Positions 13,265-25,145 of a stretch of 64,000 nt of DNA are shown piece after piece. How positions within the stretch are numbered: the first letter of the stretch is position 1; every line of letters begins with the position of its first letter. The notes beneath the pieces were generated by a model. The model searched no databases. It saw only the letters and a list, made by a program, of their open reading frames with translations, and had not been told where the DNA came from. The stretch lies in contig NW_025955085.1 in assembly GCF_022376445.1 (NCBI RefSeq), positions 1 through 64,000 on the forward strand, read 5' to 3'. The position numbers and the translations under genes are program-made. Source of the DNA: Fomitopsis serialis (Eukaryota > Basidiomycota > Agaricomycetes > Polyporales > Fomitopsidaceae).

Positions 13265-14065
13265 ATGACCCCTCTAAACTATCCCAACCCTCTGAACCCC
13301 GACCTCATCATGCCCGGAACCACCAAACGCGTCCACTTCGACGTCCCCCCGACGCCGCCCCCGAAGCACTTCGAGGTGCCCCCAACGCCGTCGCCCGTCC
13401 ACTCCGACGCGTCGTTGCCATCGTCGGTCGGGATCGTCACACCACCGCAGTTCGCGTACGCGCAACTCTCTCCCAAGTTCCCCAGCCAGTATGTGCCCAG
13501 CCCGCCGTCGCCCTTCGGCTCGCTGCCCTATGTCGCCGGGCACGTCATGATACACCCCGTCCTCGCCGCGCCCCACACCGCGCTCGCATGGGACCTCCTC
13601 CTCGCACCGTCGACAGCAAGCATCCCGGGCGCGTACACGACCCCTTCGCCGCTAAACCCCGCGCTGCTGGCAGAGCCCGCGACACACCCCGGGCTCCCGT
13701 CGCTCACGATCATCTGCGACCTACTCCCATGGTCGATCACCATCACGCCGACACGGTCACACGTCGTCTCCGTCGGCGACGTGCTGCACGCGCTGTACCG
13801 AATGCTCCGGATCGCGGTCTCGCAGACGGAGCTGGGCGTGCTCCCGCCGGATACGCTGACGCGCGTGCACGGCGCGTTCCATACGCGACACAAGATGCTC
13901 CCCGACGCGCGCTCACGAGCGGAGGAGAAGCAGAAGGGCGTAAAACGCGTCGACTTTCTCATGGACCTCCGCCGCTTCGCAGGGCTGTCCATCGTGATGA
14001 GCGGCGCGGCGCTCAACGGCAAGGGCCTCGGCGAGGTGTGGGCGCTGCAGCTCGCCATGGCATGA
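13265..14065 (+). CDS. DUF6699-type protein (paralogue 2)
   Basis: One intron-free frame, 266 codons from ATG 13265 or 251 from ATG 13310; the latter begins MPGTTKRVHFDVPPTPPP and fits better with the TATA box at 13242. Residues of the first third are Pro-rich. The domain follows: LTIICDLLPWSITITPTRSH, VVSVGDVLHALYRMLRIAVS, and VKRVDFLMDLRRFAGLSIVM near the C-terminus, the last matching the [KR]R[VI]DFLG block of the other copies. No signal peptide or transmembrane segment is evident, so a cytoplasmic or nuclear protein is likely. Family known only as a domain of unknown function. Confidence 0.8.
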   Translation: MTPLNYPNPLNPDLIMPGTTKRVHFDVPPTPPPKHFEVPPTPSPVHSDASLPSSVGIVTPPQFAYAQLSPKFPSQYVPSPPSPFGSLPYVAGHVMIHPVLAAPHTALAWDLLLAPSTASIPGAYTTPSPLNPALLAEPATHPGLPSLTIICDLLPWSITITPTRSHVVSVGDVLHALYRMLRIAVSQTELGVLPPDTLTRVHGAFHTRHKMLPDARSRAEEKQKGVKRVDFLMDLRRFAGLSIVMSGAALNGKGLGEVWALQLAMA

Positions 14066-16872
14066 TGGAGTGCAGTAGCATGTGCTGCTGCTGCGCTGCA
14101 GATGGCGATTTGACTTATTCCTTATTTGCGACCACCCCGCGACAGCGGTGACGACCACGATCACGGCGACGTCGATGATGGCGACGCCGGCGACGACTGA
14201 TGACGGACTCCAGACGACGATCATGGACTGCATAACTGTAGAAGAAAACCCCTCGCGTTCGATTTCTCCTCGGTGTACACGGTTTCCCATTGACGACGAC
14301 TCGGACGCGCATGTTTGTACGGTACTCCCCCACATACCCCTCATAGATCCCCGAAGACAAAAGCAACAATCACTGTAATTTTTCCCTCATCCTTGGTAGC
14401 GCTAAGTTATTGTCTTTGACATACGCACTGTACTGGACGTCTACTTGTAGTTCTCGCTGTAACGAATCGACACGTCGCCATGACCTCTGCTGCGGTTCGA
14501 CACGGCGCTTCGTGATTGGCAACAGCGATCGCCCGATATGGTATGCATGCCGGTTCGTTGCCACCGAATCGGACCCGCCCATGCTTCGCGTTTCGTTGAA
14601 TGGGACGCACACTCACGGTCGTACGTCTGTGCGAAGACTCGGGCACATGTTCATGACGTGGTTGACGATCTGGGCCGGTAAGCCTATGAAAAGAACGAAG
14701 CCGCAGGTACGCCCCGCCAAATCCGTCCGGCGTCCCGAGGAACTAATCCCTCCGCCAGAACATTGATAAGCTGTACAAGCAACGCCCACCGGCGTGGTGC
14801 ACCTCCGTCAAAGTAGTGCAGTAGGTGCGTGATGATATCTCCCAAAATACTACTGTTTTCCGCTGAATGGAGTAGCCTGGGTGATGAGAACATCTGAGCC
14901 TGTCAATCGGCGACTGGTCAAAGTACTGGGATCTGACCATGGTCCTTGGGTCTCCGTGGGTAGTTCACATGTTGTGCGCCCTAAACAGACTATTACCCCG
15001 CGCTGCGACAAATCCGGGTGCGCCGATCCCCTTTGACGTACTAACCACTCCAAATGCACGCCGCATGGGTCACGGTCTCGCAGCAGTCTGGCATCCAACA
15101 TCTTTTTGCAAGCCGTTTTGTTCAGCCTCGGAACGAGGGGCATCCTGAACGTGTTTGCCTGCTCGACGTCCAGGAATAGACAGCATGTACGGGCCGTTCT
15201 GAGCCCCATTGAGCTTGTGTACTAACGGTGAGCACACCCATCACTGTGTGGTATGTTCTCCGATACGTCTTCCGGCCCTACCGATCTTACGAGGCGCAGT
15301 TCGCTGACTACCTTTGCAGCAGCGCCGTTATGCTGACCAACCCATTCGCACCTCTTAGACCACTCGCTGACCATGGTCTCTGCTCGCGCACCTCCGGTCA
15401 GCATGCATGTTGCGGAACAAGTTCGGAAGACAACCCAGTCATGGATTTCTCGGAAGCTCGCGCCTCATGGTGATATGCCAGGCTTCCTTCCACGGCGGTC
15501 TGGGCCGTCCTGTGCTTCCTCAGTACACACAAGTATATTCACGCCATCGGTGAGTCTGAACCTGAGAAGGCAATGGAATGCTCCGGCTGACAGACGTATC
15601 GGGCTTTCGGTCTGCATGCCGAGTCTGAGAGGCTAACGACATTCCGGCGACAACGCGTCTCACCAATGTTTGGCGGTTGCTCAAATACTCTGCAATTTCA
15701 AGTGGACTCCACGTAAAGTCTGCGTTGACGCTTCTGGGGCCGCACGGCCTGGCGGCTGTGGAGGCAAAAGCTCCAGTTTCAGTCGGACTCCTGCAACTAG
15801 GGCGATACCATTTGCAACGGTAAATGTCTTGTTTCCCACTATCCGTCCGAGTTAGTCAAGTTAGGCCGTTCATGTTCCGATTGACAATTTTTCCCACTTT
15901 ATTTATATTGACGCGTGCGATATGAAAGCTTGAAGCCCTGATGGAAACCAAGGGGTGGACTTGCCATTCCGGTCAGCGTCCGCGCGATGCACGTCGACGC
16001 GTCGTACTAATCATGTGATCGTCTGCCAGGATCCCGTCACCACAACCTCAGACTCGCGTCGTCCTCAGTTCCACTTCCCTCAATGAGCCAGTACATTGGT
16101 TGATCTTGCGGATGCACTAAGTGGCCATATGCATCTCCCTCTGGGCTAATATTGCTTTGATTCAGCCTATGGATCGATTATTGAAGAGACCCCGCAAGTT
16201 GAACGTTGAAGCCGGGATTCTGGATGCGCTTTCAATCGCCATTTGCCAATGGTCTCCGACGCAAGTCGTTCAAAACCTAGACTGAGTGTCTGACAAGCTC
16301 AATATTTCACTGCGGTGATTGGCCAGATTCGCGCGGATCCTTGCTGCGGACCCTGCCCTTCCTTTGGCGTACTAGATGCAGACAGGCACATTAGACGACT
16401 TCAGGTATTTCCTTGGCCGCTCGCGACGTGCGCGCGTTAGTATGACTTGGTACGTGCTCCAGGAGAACATTTGAATATGTTCTTACGCTCTAGCTCAACC
16501 ACGGAATGCTTCAGGGGTTTCTTGTACTGTACACGTACACATCGCCAGATCCATCATCCCGCGTGGCGCGCACCGCCGCCGACGCCCCAGTCTGGGAGAA
16601 TTGCGGTTTGACTGAACTTTGTCTTGAAACGCGTCCCCGACCGAGTGTTTCATCAAAGAACTGTCATGCGCCCAGTCATTTTCGATGCACTGTTGGGCTC
16701 GTCGAATCCTGAGGACCCGCCGCCTCGTCGGCACTCCACGCGAGTTGCTATCGTTGCCTTGTACTGCAGATCAACTTGATGAACTACGACACTGATTGTT
16801 GAACCACGCTCTGCGGCCGCGACTATAACACACAATGCTGGGGTAGACACAGACCGCAAGCCCACTCTAGCT
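14066..16872. other. intergenic, no supported gene
   Basis: About 2.8 kb. Just after the DUF6699 stop lies a stretch rich in GACGAC/GGCGAC triplets (about 14145-14205), probably 3' untranslated or simple sequence. The rest shows only short, motif-free frames. Confidence 0.5.
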
Positions 16873-18988
16873 ATGAAGATTGGCCCTCTGTACAAGCGTG
16901 CAACGGACCCGGAGCATCGTCATGGTGCGAGGAAGGCTCTCCTAGTGGGCATCAACTACAACACACAAGCTTCGCGGCGAGATACAGACAGTCAAACCTT
17001 GGGCAAGTGCCACCGAGATGCGCTAGCTGTGCGGGACTTATTGATTGGTGAGTGGACGGTACGACAATTGTGGGCATTGTGCTGACCATAAGAATTATTC
17101 TGTGGTGCAACAGATTCCTACGGCTATAAAACATCCGATATAGTTGTCATGCTCGATGCCAAAGATTATCCACAGCCTACGCATGACAATATGGTACTAT
17201 GACATTCATCTCTTTCACTCCGGGTATTCACCGTAAATTTGCATAGATCCTTGCAATCGAAAACTTGGTGAAGGGCGCCCGACCCGGGGATCGCCTGGTC
17301 TTCATGTGTCGGTTGCCCTCTTAATTTGTGTTATCATCCACTAACACACTCCCCAGTTGCCGGACACTGTTGTCAGATTCCATGTCATCATCATAGTGAG
17401 GCAGACGACTTCGATGAGGGTAGGAGTGATTCGACGTCACTTATATTCGGCTTCTGCATATTGTCTGCATATTCTCATGTTTCTCCTAGCGCTCATGCCC
17501 ATGGACCATGAAGGTACACGGAACAAGTCAAAACTCATAATCGACAACGTACGTCGTACGTTGCGTTCATTAGATTCTATATTGAGCCTCCCCTAGCAGT
17601 TGCGCCAGCTGCTTGTGAACCCACTGTCCCCGGGAGTTCGACTTACGGTGAGGGATGAATGCCACATCGACGGACGAAGAATAGCTGTCTGATACATTTG
17701 CTGCAGGCGATATTTGACGCCTGTCATTCAGGAACACTCCTCGGTAGGCTGGAGTCGTACTGTTTTTCATTTTTCTGACGCCTCCCTAGATTTGGACCAT
17801 TACATGTGTAACATGCTATACACGCCCAGGATATCTCGTGGTCCTCGCGGATCTGGGTCACGAAGACAGGCAGTTCGTAAGTCGGCATGCTCTCGCATCC
17901 ACCACTGCGCTGACTCAAAACCACGCTCCCAGAACGCAAGACAGCTAGTGGGTGTCTCACCGAGCCCGGCACGCCCATGTTTGTGACTGATTCCAACGTG
18001 TCATTTATCAGTGCTGCCCCTAGTGCACGACCAACCGATGTCGAAGCCTCGTCGTCGTTCCACAGCTCCACCACGGATGCTGTCCATTGACGGGATCTAT
18101 CATGTCTTTCGCGATGCTATGCCTCAAATAGACCGCAGGCCGACGTTCCTTTCCCAGAGCGAGCAATCAGTAGTATCCGAAGCCGAATCCATCGAGGAGG
18201 CTTCCGGCCCTGCTGAGCCTCGAAAAGGTCCGGTCCTTGCGCGAGCCACAAGGACGTTCGTCAGGCCCTGGAAAGAGGCGTTCGCGTTGATCATTCGGAG
18301 GCACCAGTCGCCGACGCCCGTTTCGAGTGTGCGATGCGATGGCTGGTGCGTGCCCACTAGTGCCGCCTCGAAGACGGCTCCGCGGGTGGTACGTGAATTC
18401 ACATTCCGCTTGTTTGACTCGTCAACCTCAGCCGGAGTCGTCGTACAGATCTCCATAGCAGCTTGTGGCGATCCACAGCAAACGTGGGAGGATCCGAAGG
18501 GGCGTTCTATGTCTTTGGTGAGGCTATGTCTTGTCATGCGTTTGTTGCGTTACTTACTCTCGGTCAAGACATTGGTAGAAGAACTAAGTAAACGTGTAGC
18601 TCCTAGGTCTGCGTGACTTGTCTGACCTCGTTCCTTAGGGCACAATCGTCACCCCATGTTGAAGGATCTCGTCGCCAGACTGATGTGCGTGGCCATACTC
18701 GACGTCATTCGTCGACGAATGGTCTCATTGCAGTCTTTCACTGAACAGGCATTCTCGTGATAACGTATCTATGCAACTTCATGCTGCAGCGAAGCGGCAG
18801 CGTAAGAAGGGCCACAAGTCGGCGTACGTGCTTGATGGCGTTAACTTCCAGGACGTACAGGTGAGTACGTTAGAGGGAGCCAATGATCCACATTGAACTG
18901 ATACACTTTGCCACTGCCGTAGGTCGGAAGTCAAGAGAAGCTGGTAAGACGTGTGAAACCTACACATCCACGTATCATTCACGGCTGA
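16873..18988 (+). CDS. caspase-domain (peptidase C14, metacaspase-like) protein
   Basis: A multi-exon gene readable through at least seven clean introns. Exons 1-7: 16873-17047, 17114-17193, 17247-17307, 17357-17419, 17490-17548, 17597-17647, 17707-17743; exon 8 begins at 17790. The start encodes RKALLVGINYN and GKCHRDALAVRDLLI, the usual first strand and helix of the p20 fold. The catalytic His is in the spliced FAGHCCQ (codon 17365-17367) and the nucleophile Cys in IFDACHSGTLL (codon 17722-17724). DFDEALMPMDHEG and LRQLLVNPLSPGVRL complete the core. Later exons carry CDGWC, IAACGDPQQTWEDPKGRSMS, GHNRHPMLKDLVARLM and GVNFQDVQ, matching the C-terminal part I know from mushroom caspase-like proteins. 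Expected activity is cysteine peptidase in the cytosol, but metacaspase (Arg/Lys) specificity is not established. Splicing between 17.9 and 18.4 kb is uncertain. Confidence 0.85.
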
Positions 18989-19901
18989 AGGACCTTGATA
19001 GGCCATGGAAACCATCGTCTTCGAGCTGTAGCGGTGTGCCCTCGCCCTACAATGTCTGTGTCTGCGCGTCATTGCTAATATCTATCCTACATGCGCTGTT
19101 AATGTTTGTACTCGGAGAGACACCAACCCTAATGAATGAGGAGCGTTTTGTTTCTATCGTCGACACGGTGCTGTTTGACGCGAGCACGTGATCGCGTCGC
19201 TGAATTGCCTCCCGATTCTGATTGACTATGTAAACCTCCTCCTCGTACGCTTCGCGCATTGGAATGGAGATCTGTGAAGACACTGACTTACATTCAGTAC
19301 CAGGCATAGAGCCTAGGAGTGTGATCAATACTGGACAGGATGTCGTTTCCCTTATTTGGTGTCGTTGATGAGCGGTGTACTAAGCGCGGTGGAACTTGCA
19401 CACAACTCGACAAATATTTGTTACGCGTCGCGTGTTCCTTGTCTTGACTCTCGATGCTGGTCGACTATTGTACTCGAGTGTACCTGTCTACGATCAATAT
19501 GGCTGCAAGAGAATATGGCACAAAAGCATTGCCTAGCAACACGCCGGATAATACAAGGCTGGCCAGCGACCGGGCAGGGGCAGACAGTCGTTGTCTCAGG
19601 TCTGGACGGTGTAGTCACCGTTGGCCCTGAAGAGTATGGTCCTTAAGAGGACGGGGTACGTCCTCCTAGAAGTGATTCTCTTGCTCCAGATAACGGGCTT
19701 CGCAGTCTCCTTGGCTGTCGGAGTGCAGCTCAGCCTACGCAAGTCATCGGCACCATCACGCAGGACCAGCCCAACCCAGATTTGGATGCGTTGGCCCTTT
19801 GCCTCTCTTGCTTCAACTGTAATCAAAAACTGGCCTAAGGAGGCGACACTTGCTCATATCCTACATGCGCTGCGGAGCACGCGCACACTTGGCGTAGACC
19901 G

Positions 19902-21680
19902 ATGTCGGTAGCCTTCAACGATCGTGCACAGCGCGAGCCGAACACCCACCTGCATCATACTCCCCAGCACCGTAGTGCGTATCCTAACCGAGGCATCCTT
20001 CAAAATGCACACCAGGCGTCGCCCCGTCGAGCGGAAATGCCGCCACACCTATTTAGGGATGCCTCAGCCTCGCATTCAAGTTCTGGGATGCACCCTCTTC
20101 CATCTTGGGAAATCCCTGGTGCGCCGCCTTCGCCCGACTTTCCGCCAATAAACGCGACTACGACGGCTCCCTCGTATTCTACACACTCGCCACATCGCCC
20201 GGCTCTTCCGCCACACTTGTTCAGGGATTCCGCGCCGGCTGCCAGAAGTTCCTCCTACTCCTTCTCATCAACCCATCCTCCAGCGGCCACACATTATTCT
20301 GTGCCTCCTCAGCAGTCATCGACGCCCCCTCGACCGTCCCGGTCAGGGCGCCGTCATAGCATGCCGCCCCATCTATTCCGCGATGTACCCCGACCATCAT
20401 CACCCCTACGTCCGTTTCCCCCCAACGCTGCTGGTAAGGCTGTACCTGCAGCTGGTGCTTGTACTTATGCAAACTCTTGCAATAGACTTGGGAACAACAC
20501 CAGCTCACGGAGTGCGCAACCCTCGATTACCGCCCCACTTGTTCCGCGACCGCCACCATCCGTATGCACGTATGTGTTTCCATGTGCGAGCCTCTATCGT
20601 CGTAACTCACATACTCACCATTAGCGAATGCACATGCAGACACACAGCGGTATACCGTTCCCGCTGCGGCTCCTCCGTCACCATGGCCGCCCTCAAACGT
20701 CAACTCTCATGCACCAGCGGGCGCGGGTACGGTATTCGTTCCGGCCCTGTTACCTGCAATGATTCCAGTAGCGTCCCCGGTCCCCGCGTTTGCAACACTC
20801 CAGGCCTCCCCTATGGGCGCCCCACAGTGTTCCTTCTACCGCCCGCGCTTCCTCATGTTCATCCGCCAACAACACCACTGATGACCCCGTCCCCTGCAGC
20901 ATGGATGCCCCACCCACACCCACATCCAAACATCCCCCCGCATGCGTTCTGGGGCTCTAACATGTTCAACGGCCCTCGGGCATGGCCGACGTCGCCGTAC
21001 AGCCCGGGTGCGCTGGCGACGTTGACAGGAGGCTGGCCGCTTCCAGGTGCCTTCCCGCCTGGAGGGCTCCTGCGGCGTGGCCCCCGACGCCCAGTCGAAC
21101 AAACCAGGCGGACTCGCAGATTCTACTCTGCCCATGGCTCGTTCCGAATCCGGCTGTGCCGTCCATGCCGCACGTCGCCTGGGACGTCACGCAGCACCCG
21201 ACCACCGCGCGATGGGCGACTGGTCGTCATGTCTGGGTACCGCTCTCGCAGAGGTTTAACCAGGTGGCGACCTATCCCGAGGTGCGCACGCTGCATATTC
21301 ACTGCGACATCGGGCTGGCTAGTGTGCGCTGGGGACCTGTCGTCATCGAGAAGAGTGGCGCCATCACTCTGGGCGACATCCTCTATGCGATCTACGACTT
21401 CTTCCAGAGGCGGATGTCGGAGGACGACGTGAACTTCGTGGCGACGCTGCGTCCGGGCAACCGCGAGCGGATGTACGAGGCGTTCTGGAGACGCTGTCGG
21501 ACGGGCCACGCGCTGGATGGGTACGAGCACCAGCAGGGTATGAAGCGTGTGGACTGTCTGCAGGATCAGACAGCTTGGTGGGGAACGTGGATCACCGTCC
21601 GTCCTGACAACAGATGGCACCTCAACTTGGGCCTGCAATCTATTCACGCGAGTCCTCACTCTCGACATCGAACTCCTTGA
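19902..21680 (+). CDS. DUF6699-type protein with PPHLFRD repeats (paralogue 3)
   Basis: The largest DUF6699 gene here. Frame analysis gives introns 20434-20485 (GTAAGG...ATAG), 20570-20624 (GTATGT...TTAG, branch CTCAC) and probably 20829-20899, after which the protein reads PHPHPHPNIPPHAFWGSN. A further frame change near 21060 fits one missing G in a GGG run better than an intron. The N-terminal half is a Pro/Ser-rich low-complexity region with four PPHLFRD heptads. The C-terminal domain carries MPHVAWDVTQHPTTARWATG, SGAITLGDILYAIYDFFQRR and MKRVDCLQDQTAWWGTWITV, the fullest DUF6699 signature in the window. Start at 19902 is the first ATG of the frame; ATG 20038, directly before the first heptad, is an alternative. 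Function unknown. Confidence 0.75.
20041..20550 (+). repeat. four PPHLFRD protein heptads
   Basis: Heptads lie at about 20041-20061, 20208-20228, 20364-20384 and 20530-20550, separated by 40-55 variable Ser/Pro-rich residues; the fourth is in frame only after the 52-bp intron. Codons differ between copies (Leu CTA/TTG, Arg AGG/CGC, His CAC/CAT, Asp GAT/GAC), so the peptide rather than the DNA is conserved. A fifth, divergent version PPHAFWG occurs near 20937. Confidence 0.85.
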
Positions 21681-22404
21681 CCTTGACCTTGCTCGTTGCA
21701 TCGCTCGCCGTGCTTTTGGGATTGACATTCCTTCCTTGGGTTTATGCTCTTGTTTTCCGCTTTCGTGACACTGTGTTGTCGTAACGCTCTGAAGACTGAC
21801 GCTATCGTTATGCTCTGACAGTTCCACGTATCCCTGACGTCGACGCATGATTAATGAAGCGATCATGTATGTATTGTTATGATTTACGATTCATGTATTC
21901 TTAGACACCCGATGTACTCTTACTGTACAACAGACCAGGGTCGTTCGCAGCCCTTGTAATGAAACTGAAACAACACATACAATTCTGATGCGGTGTCTGG
22001 GGAGCTGTCCCAACAGCAAACTTGGAGGAACTATCCTCGAGTACAACGATTCCTGCGTTTCAGCGAATCGTCTATGGTCATGGGAGGAAGGCAGCTAATG
22101 ACTAGCACTGCTCAAACATACAGCGAACGTAGGCGCCTAAGGGTCCGAAGCATCGCTGGGATCAAGCTGGGGTATATGCTATAAGATGCTTGTGCATTTC
22201 GTCAGTACCGGTGAGGATAAAGACAACATCGTGGTCAGTACCTTGCAGCATAAGTTACGACGCGGATGCCAATAAAAATAGACGGTATGATGGGTGATAT
22301 TCAAGGCTGTGACTGGAGACAGTGCCATATGATCTCAGTAAGCTCAGAAACGAAGCCGTACGACGAGCAAACACTCACATAGATAGCATGTGGAACAACA
22401 AGGT
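21681..22404. other. 3' flank between convergent genes
   Basis: No gene is supported between the DUF6699 stop and the minus-strand arrestin stop. AT content rises, as expected of 3' untranslated sequence (ATGTATTGTTATGA near 21865). Confidence 0.5.
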
Positions 22405-23611
22405 GTTAGATGCTTATACCAGATGCAATGCTGATAGGAATGGTCGTGCTCAATCTGTGGAAACGACCGAACTTGACCCGGACGTATAAGAAATACTGCG
22501 ATGGCAGATTCGGTCACCGTTCTGAACGCGAGGACAAATGACACACATACCTGAATCTCAACTTCATGACCAAGGCGCGCGAATTTGAATGTAGGCGGAC
22601 ACCGGAGTCGGAACACAGAGGTGAAGACCGTCTGTTGTTTCCACCGCCCCTTGATTCCCAAGTCGTCTATAGGAAACCACTCATCCTGAAAGCGCTCGAT
22701 GTCGACAGAGCCCCATAGTGGCGATAGTGGCAGTGTGTACGTCTTGTCAAATGTTCGAGATCTGACGTGGACTCTCTGCCTTAGAAACAATTTGACTTCG
22801 CGCGGCTGGAGGGGCGGGCTAGGCCAGATTCGTTTGTCGTAGGTCCGGAGGAGGGGTCTGCTGACGGTAACGATTGAAAGTGCAAAGGGAATGGGAGCAG
22901 ATAGTGGCAGTACCGGGGTGGCAGGGTACGTGAACTACGAACTCACTTAGAGCGCTTCTCTGGAAAGTGATATATGAGCAATGAAGCTGTCCACTCACTT
23001 CCAACTGAACATCCGCATGGGGACCCCAGAGCCCCTTGCGGATACGTTGCCGGGCTGTCTTCGTCGCCCATGGCCCTTGCCAGCCGCCCTTCAGTCGTAT
23101 TCGGATTGGCGCACCCACGGCATCGGGCGTGACGACCTTCAACGCACACTCTACCTTCTCGTTCAGCCGGAGCATACCAGCTCGAACACCGATAGCTTCG
23201 ACCTTATAGTCGACTCGTACAGTCATGCTGCTAGTTGAGACAGAGCACGAGGGAGGGACGTCGGCGGGCAACTCCAAGCTGAAGGGTATTCTCAGGAAGT
23301 GGGTTCCGGCCGGAGGGTAACGTTCCCCTCGTTTCCAGAGGGACTTGCTTTCATAGACGAGAAGAACATCTTCCTTCCCGCGGCTACGACGGCCGCGCGA
23401 AGCGCAGCTTCATTGAATTCACTCAGCTCGTAGTCGTGAGAGACGTCAAGAGGACGTACATGCGCATGAGTCCCCTCAGTTCCACTCGCACTTCAAGTAG
23501 TGGGTCGTCTCGTACCGAGCGAAAGTCCAACGCGACCGTGCCTTGAACGGGTTGTCCAGCAACACATGTGTGGTGAGCAACGAGAATGTGCAGTGGCGGC
23601 TTGGAAGTCAT
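22405..23611 (-). CDS. arrestin-like protein (copy 1)
   Basis: Start is the first ATG of the frame at 23611 (MTSKPPLHILVAHHTCVAG). Intron 1 (GTACGT...GTCGTAG) joins LRGLMR to IRGKEDVLLVYESKSLWKRG. The exon continues FLRIPFSLELPADVPPSC, the hallmark of the arrestin N-fold, then VTPDAVGAPIRI and IRKGLWGPHADVQLE before a GTGAGT donor. The next exon has VLPLSAPIPFALSIVTVSR, RIWPSPPLQPREVK and FRLRCPPTFKFARLGHEVEI, the C-fold; a last exon adds YFLYVRVKFGRFHRL and ends at 22405. All junctions keep frame without repair. Fungal arrestin-like proteins act as cytosolic adaptors, often linking cargo to ubiquitin ligases; no PPxY motif is seen, so that role is only a possibility. Confidence 0.8.
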
Positions 23612-25145
23612 CGACGAAGACCCGCAGTACAAGTCGACTGATCGAGGCGCAATGGTCCAGAGTGACAAGATATATGCGGGCCGGGGCTATGGACAGCTTT
23701 CACGGTCAACTACAAACGCCACATCATATCAATCTTGATTTGACACTCACAGGGTCTAACACAGCGAATTCGCGACAGACGTTCTAGATGATCAGCATAC
23801 TTACACTGCGTCTACGCATGTCATGGGTAGATGAATGTAAATAGACCAGATGTTAGCCCTTCCCATCGCAGGTCATAGGGATGGGGATGCAGCCGTGACT
23901 TCGCACAAGCAGAACCAATTCGCAGACTGCTGGTGGGCTTTATGGCAAGGCAATCAATATCATGCTTGATGCATCAGTCGGGAATCCTGTCCGTGAGAGC
24001 CAGAGGCACGATTCGCGTCAACCCGAAGCGGGAGTCTGTCGCCGAACCACTGTTCCACGACATTCACATCGGACATCGCATGGCTTTGGGGAGCGGTGGG
24101 TAGGCATGTGTTACATACAAGATCTCAGACAACAGACAGAACATCCTAAGAGCAATAAGTAGATACGTACCAGATAAGTTACAGATAAGTGACGAGAAGC
24201 GAGCACCAGACGGCGGATATGCGGAGGAGCGATCAGCGCTATCATGCGAGTAGTGGACATCGAGCATGTGGTGCTGACATGCGCTACTCCTCGTAGGGTG
24301 GAGGTTCGTCGTCGAGGCTGGCGCCGTAACTGCCCCGCAGTCAATGATGCCATCCCAGGCCAGCATGAGAATCACGTACGAAGGCAGGTCCACCGACTCG
24401 GTGTCCGAGGGTCGATTGGTCTCGAATGCAGGTGGTGGATGCCTGCGTGCGGGACGTCGAGAGGCAGAGAAGACCGCGCTATGATCGGCAGCATACATAT
24501 TTCTAGGTAACGTTCACGGTCAGTATCCTGCGGAATGCCAAGCTCTCAAGAGCTCGAGGCGGACTCACTCAGGGACGTCAGCGGCCCCGAAGTTCCGTAT
24601 GCGACCACTTCGTGAAACAGGTGGGCCTCTCGCTGGACTGACAGACCGTGTTGGTCGCAACGGGACGAAACCGCGTGTGGTGCCGTAGGGTCGCAAACTG
24701 TTTTCCATTAGTGCGCTGGATCATACCCGGATTGAGTAGGCGACCACATAGGCAAGACACGGACACGGCGTACATAGAATTATCCAGTAGATCCAAACTT
24801 CTTGAGTACCCATGACCCTGCGCCATTGATCAGGGACGCGGAGAGTAGCATTAGATGGTGTGATGGTCTCAGAGAGAGCACCAGGCGCAACCAGCTCCTA
24901 CACGAACATGTTCTTAGTAAATGTCTAGCAATGTGCAGCGTTTGAAGACTGACATCGGTATCTCATGCTGCTGCAGACGGCCAACAAGCCCGCTACTCTC
25001 TCGATTTGCTGGTATCGGACGAGGAGGCCTTGTCTCTGGGGCAGTTATCACGCGACACAGGGGACTTGTCGAGTCGTTGTCAGTTGCACCCCCGGAACGG
25101 AGAGAAACCAGTCCCTAAACAGCCATGTCTCGTCAGTATTGCTCG
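23612..25145. other. intergenic between tandem arrestins
   Basis: About 1.5 kb without a supported gene. It contains the copy 1 upstream region and 3' flank of copy 2. Short frames only. Confidence 0.5.

Noticed and set aside
19621..19911. Plus-strand frame with a hydrophobic stretch (GYVLLEVILLLQITGFAVSL)
   Set aside because: An isolated hydrophobic run without start context, family match or continuation; likely chance.
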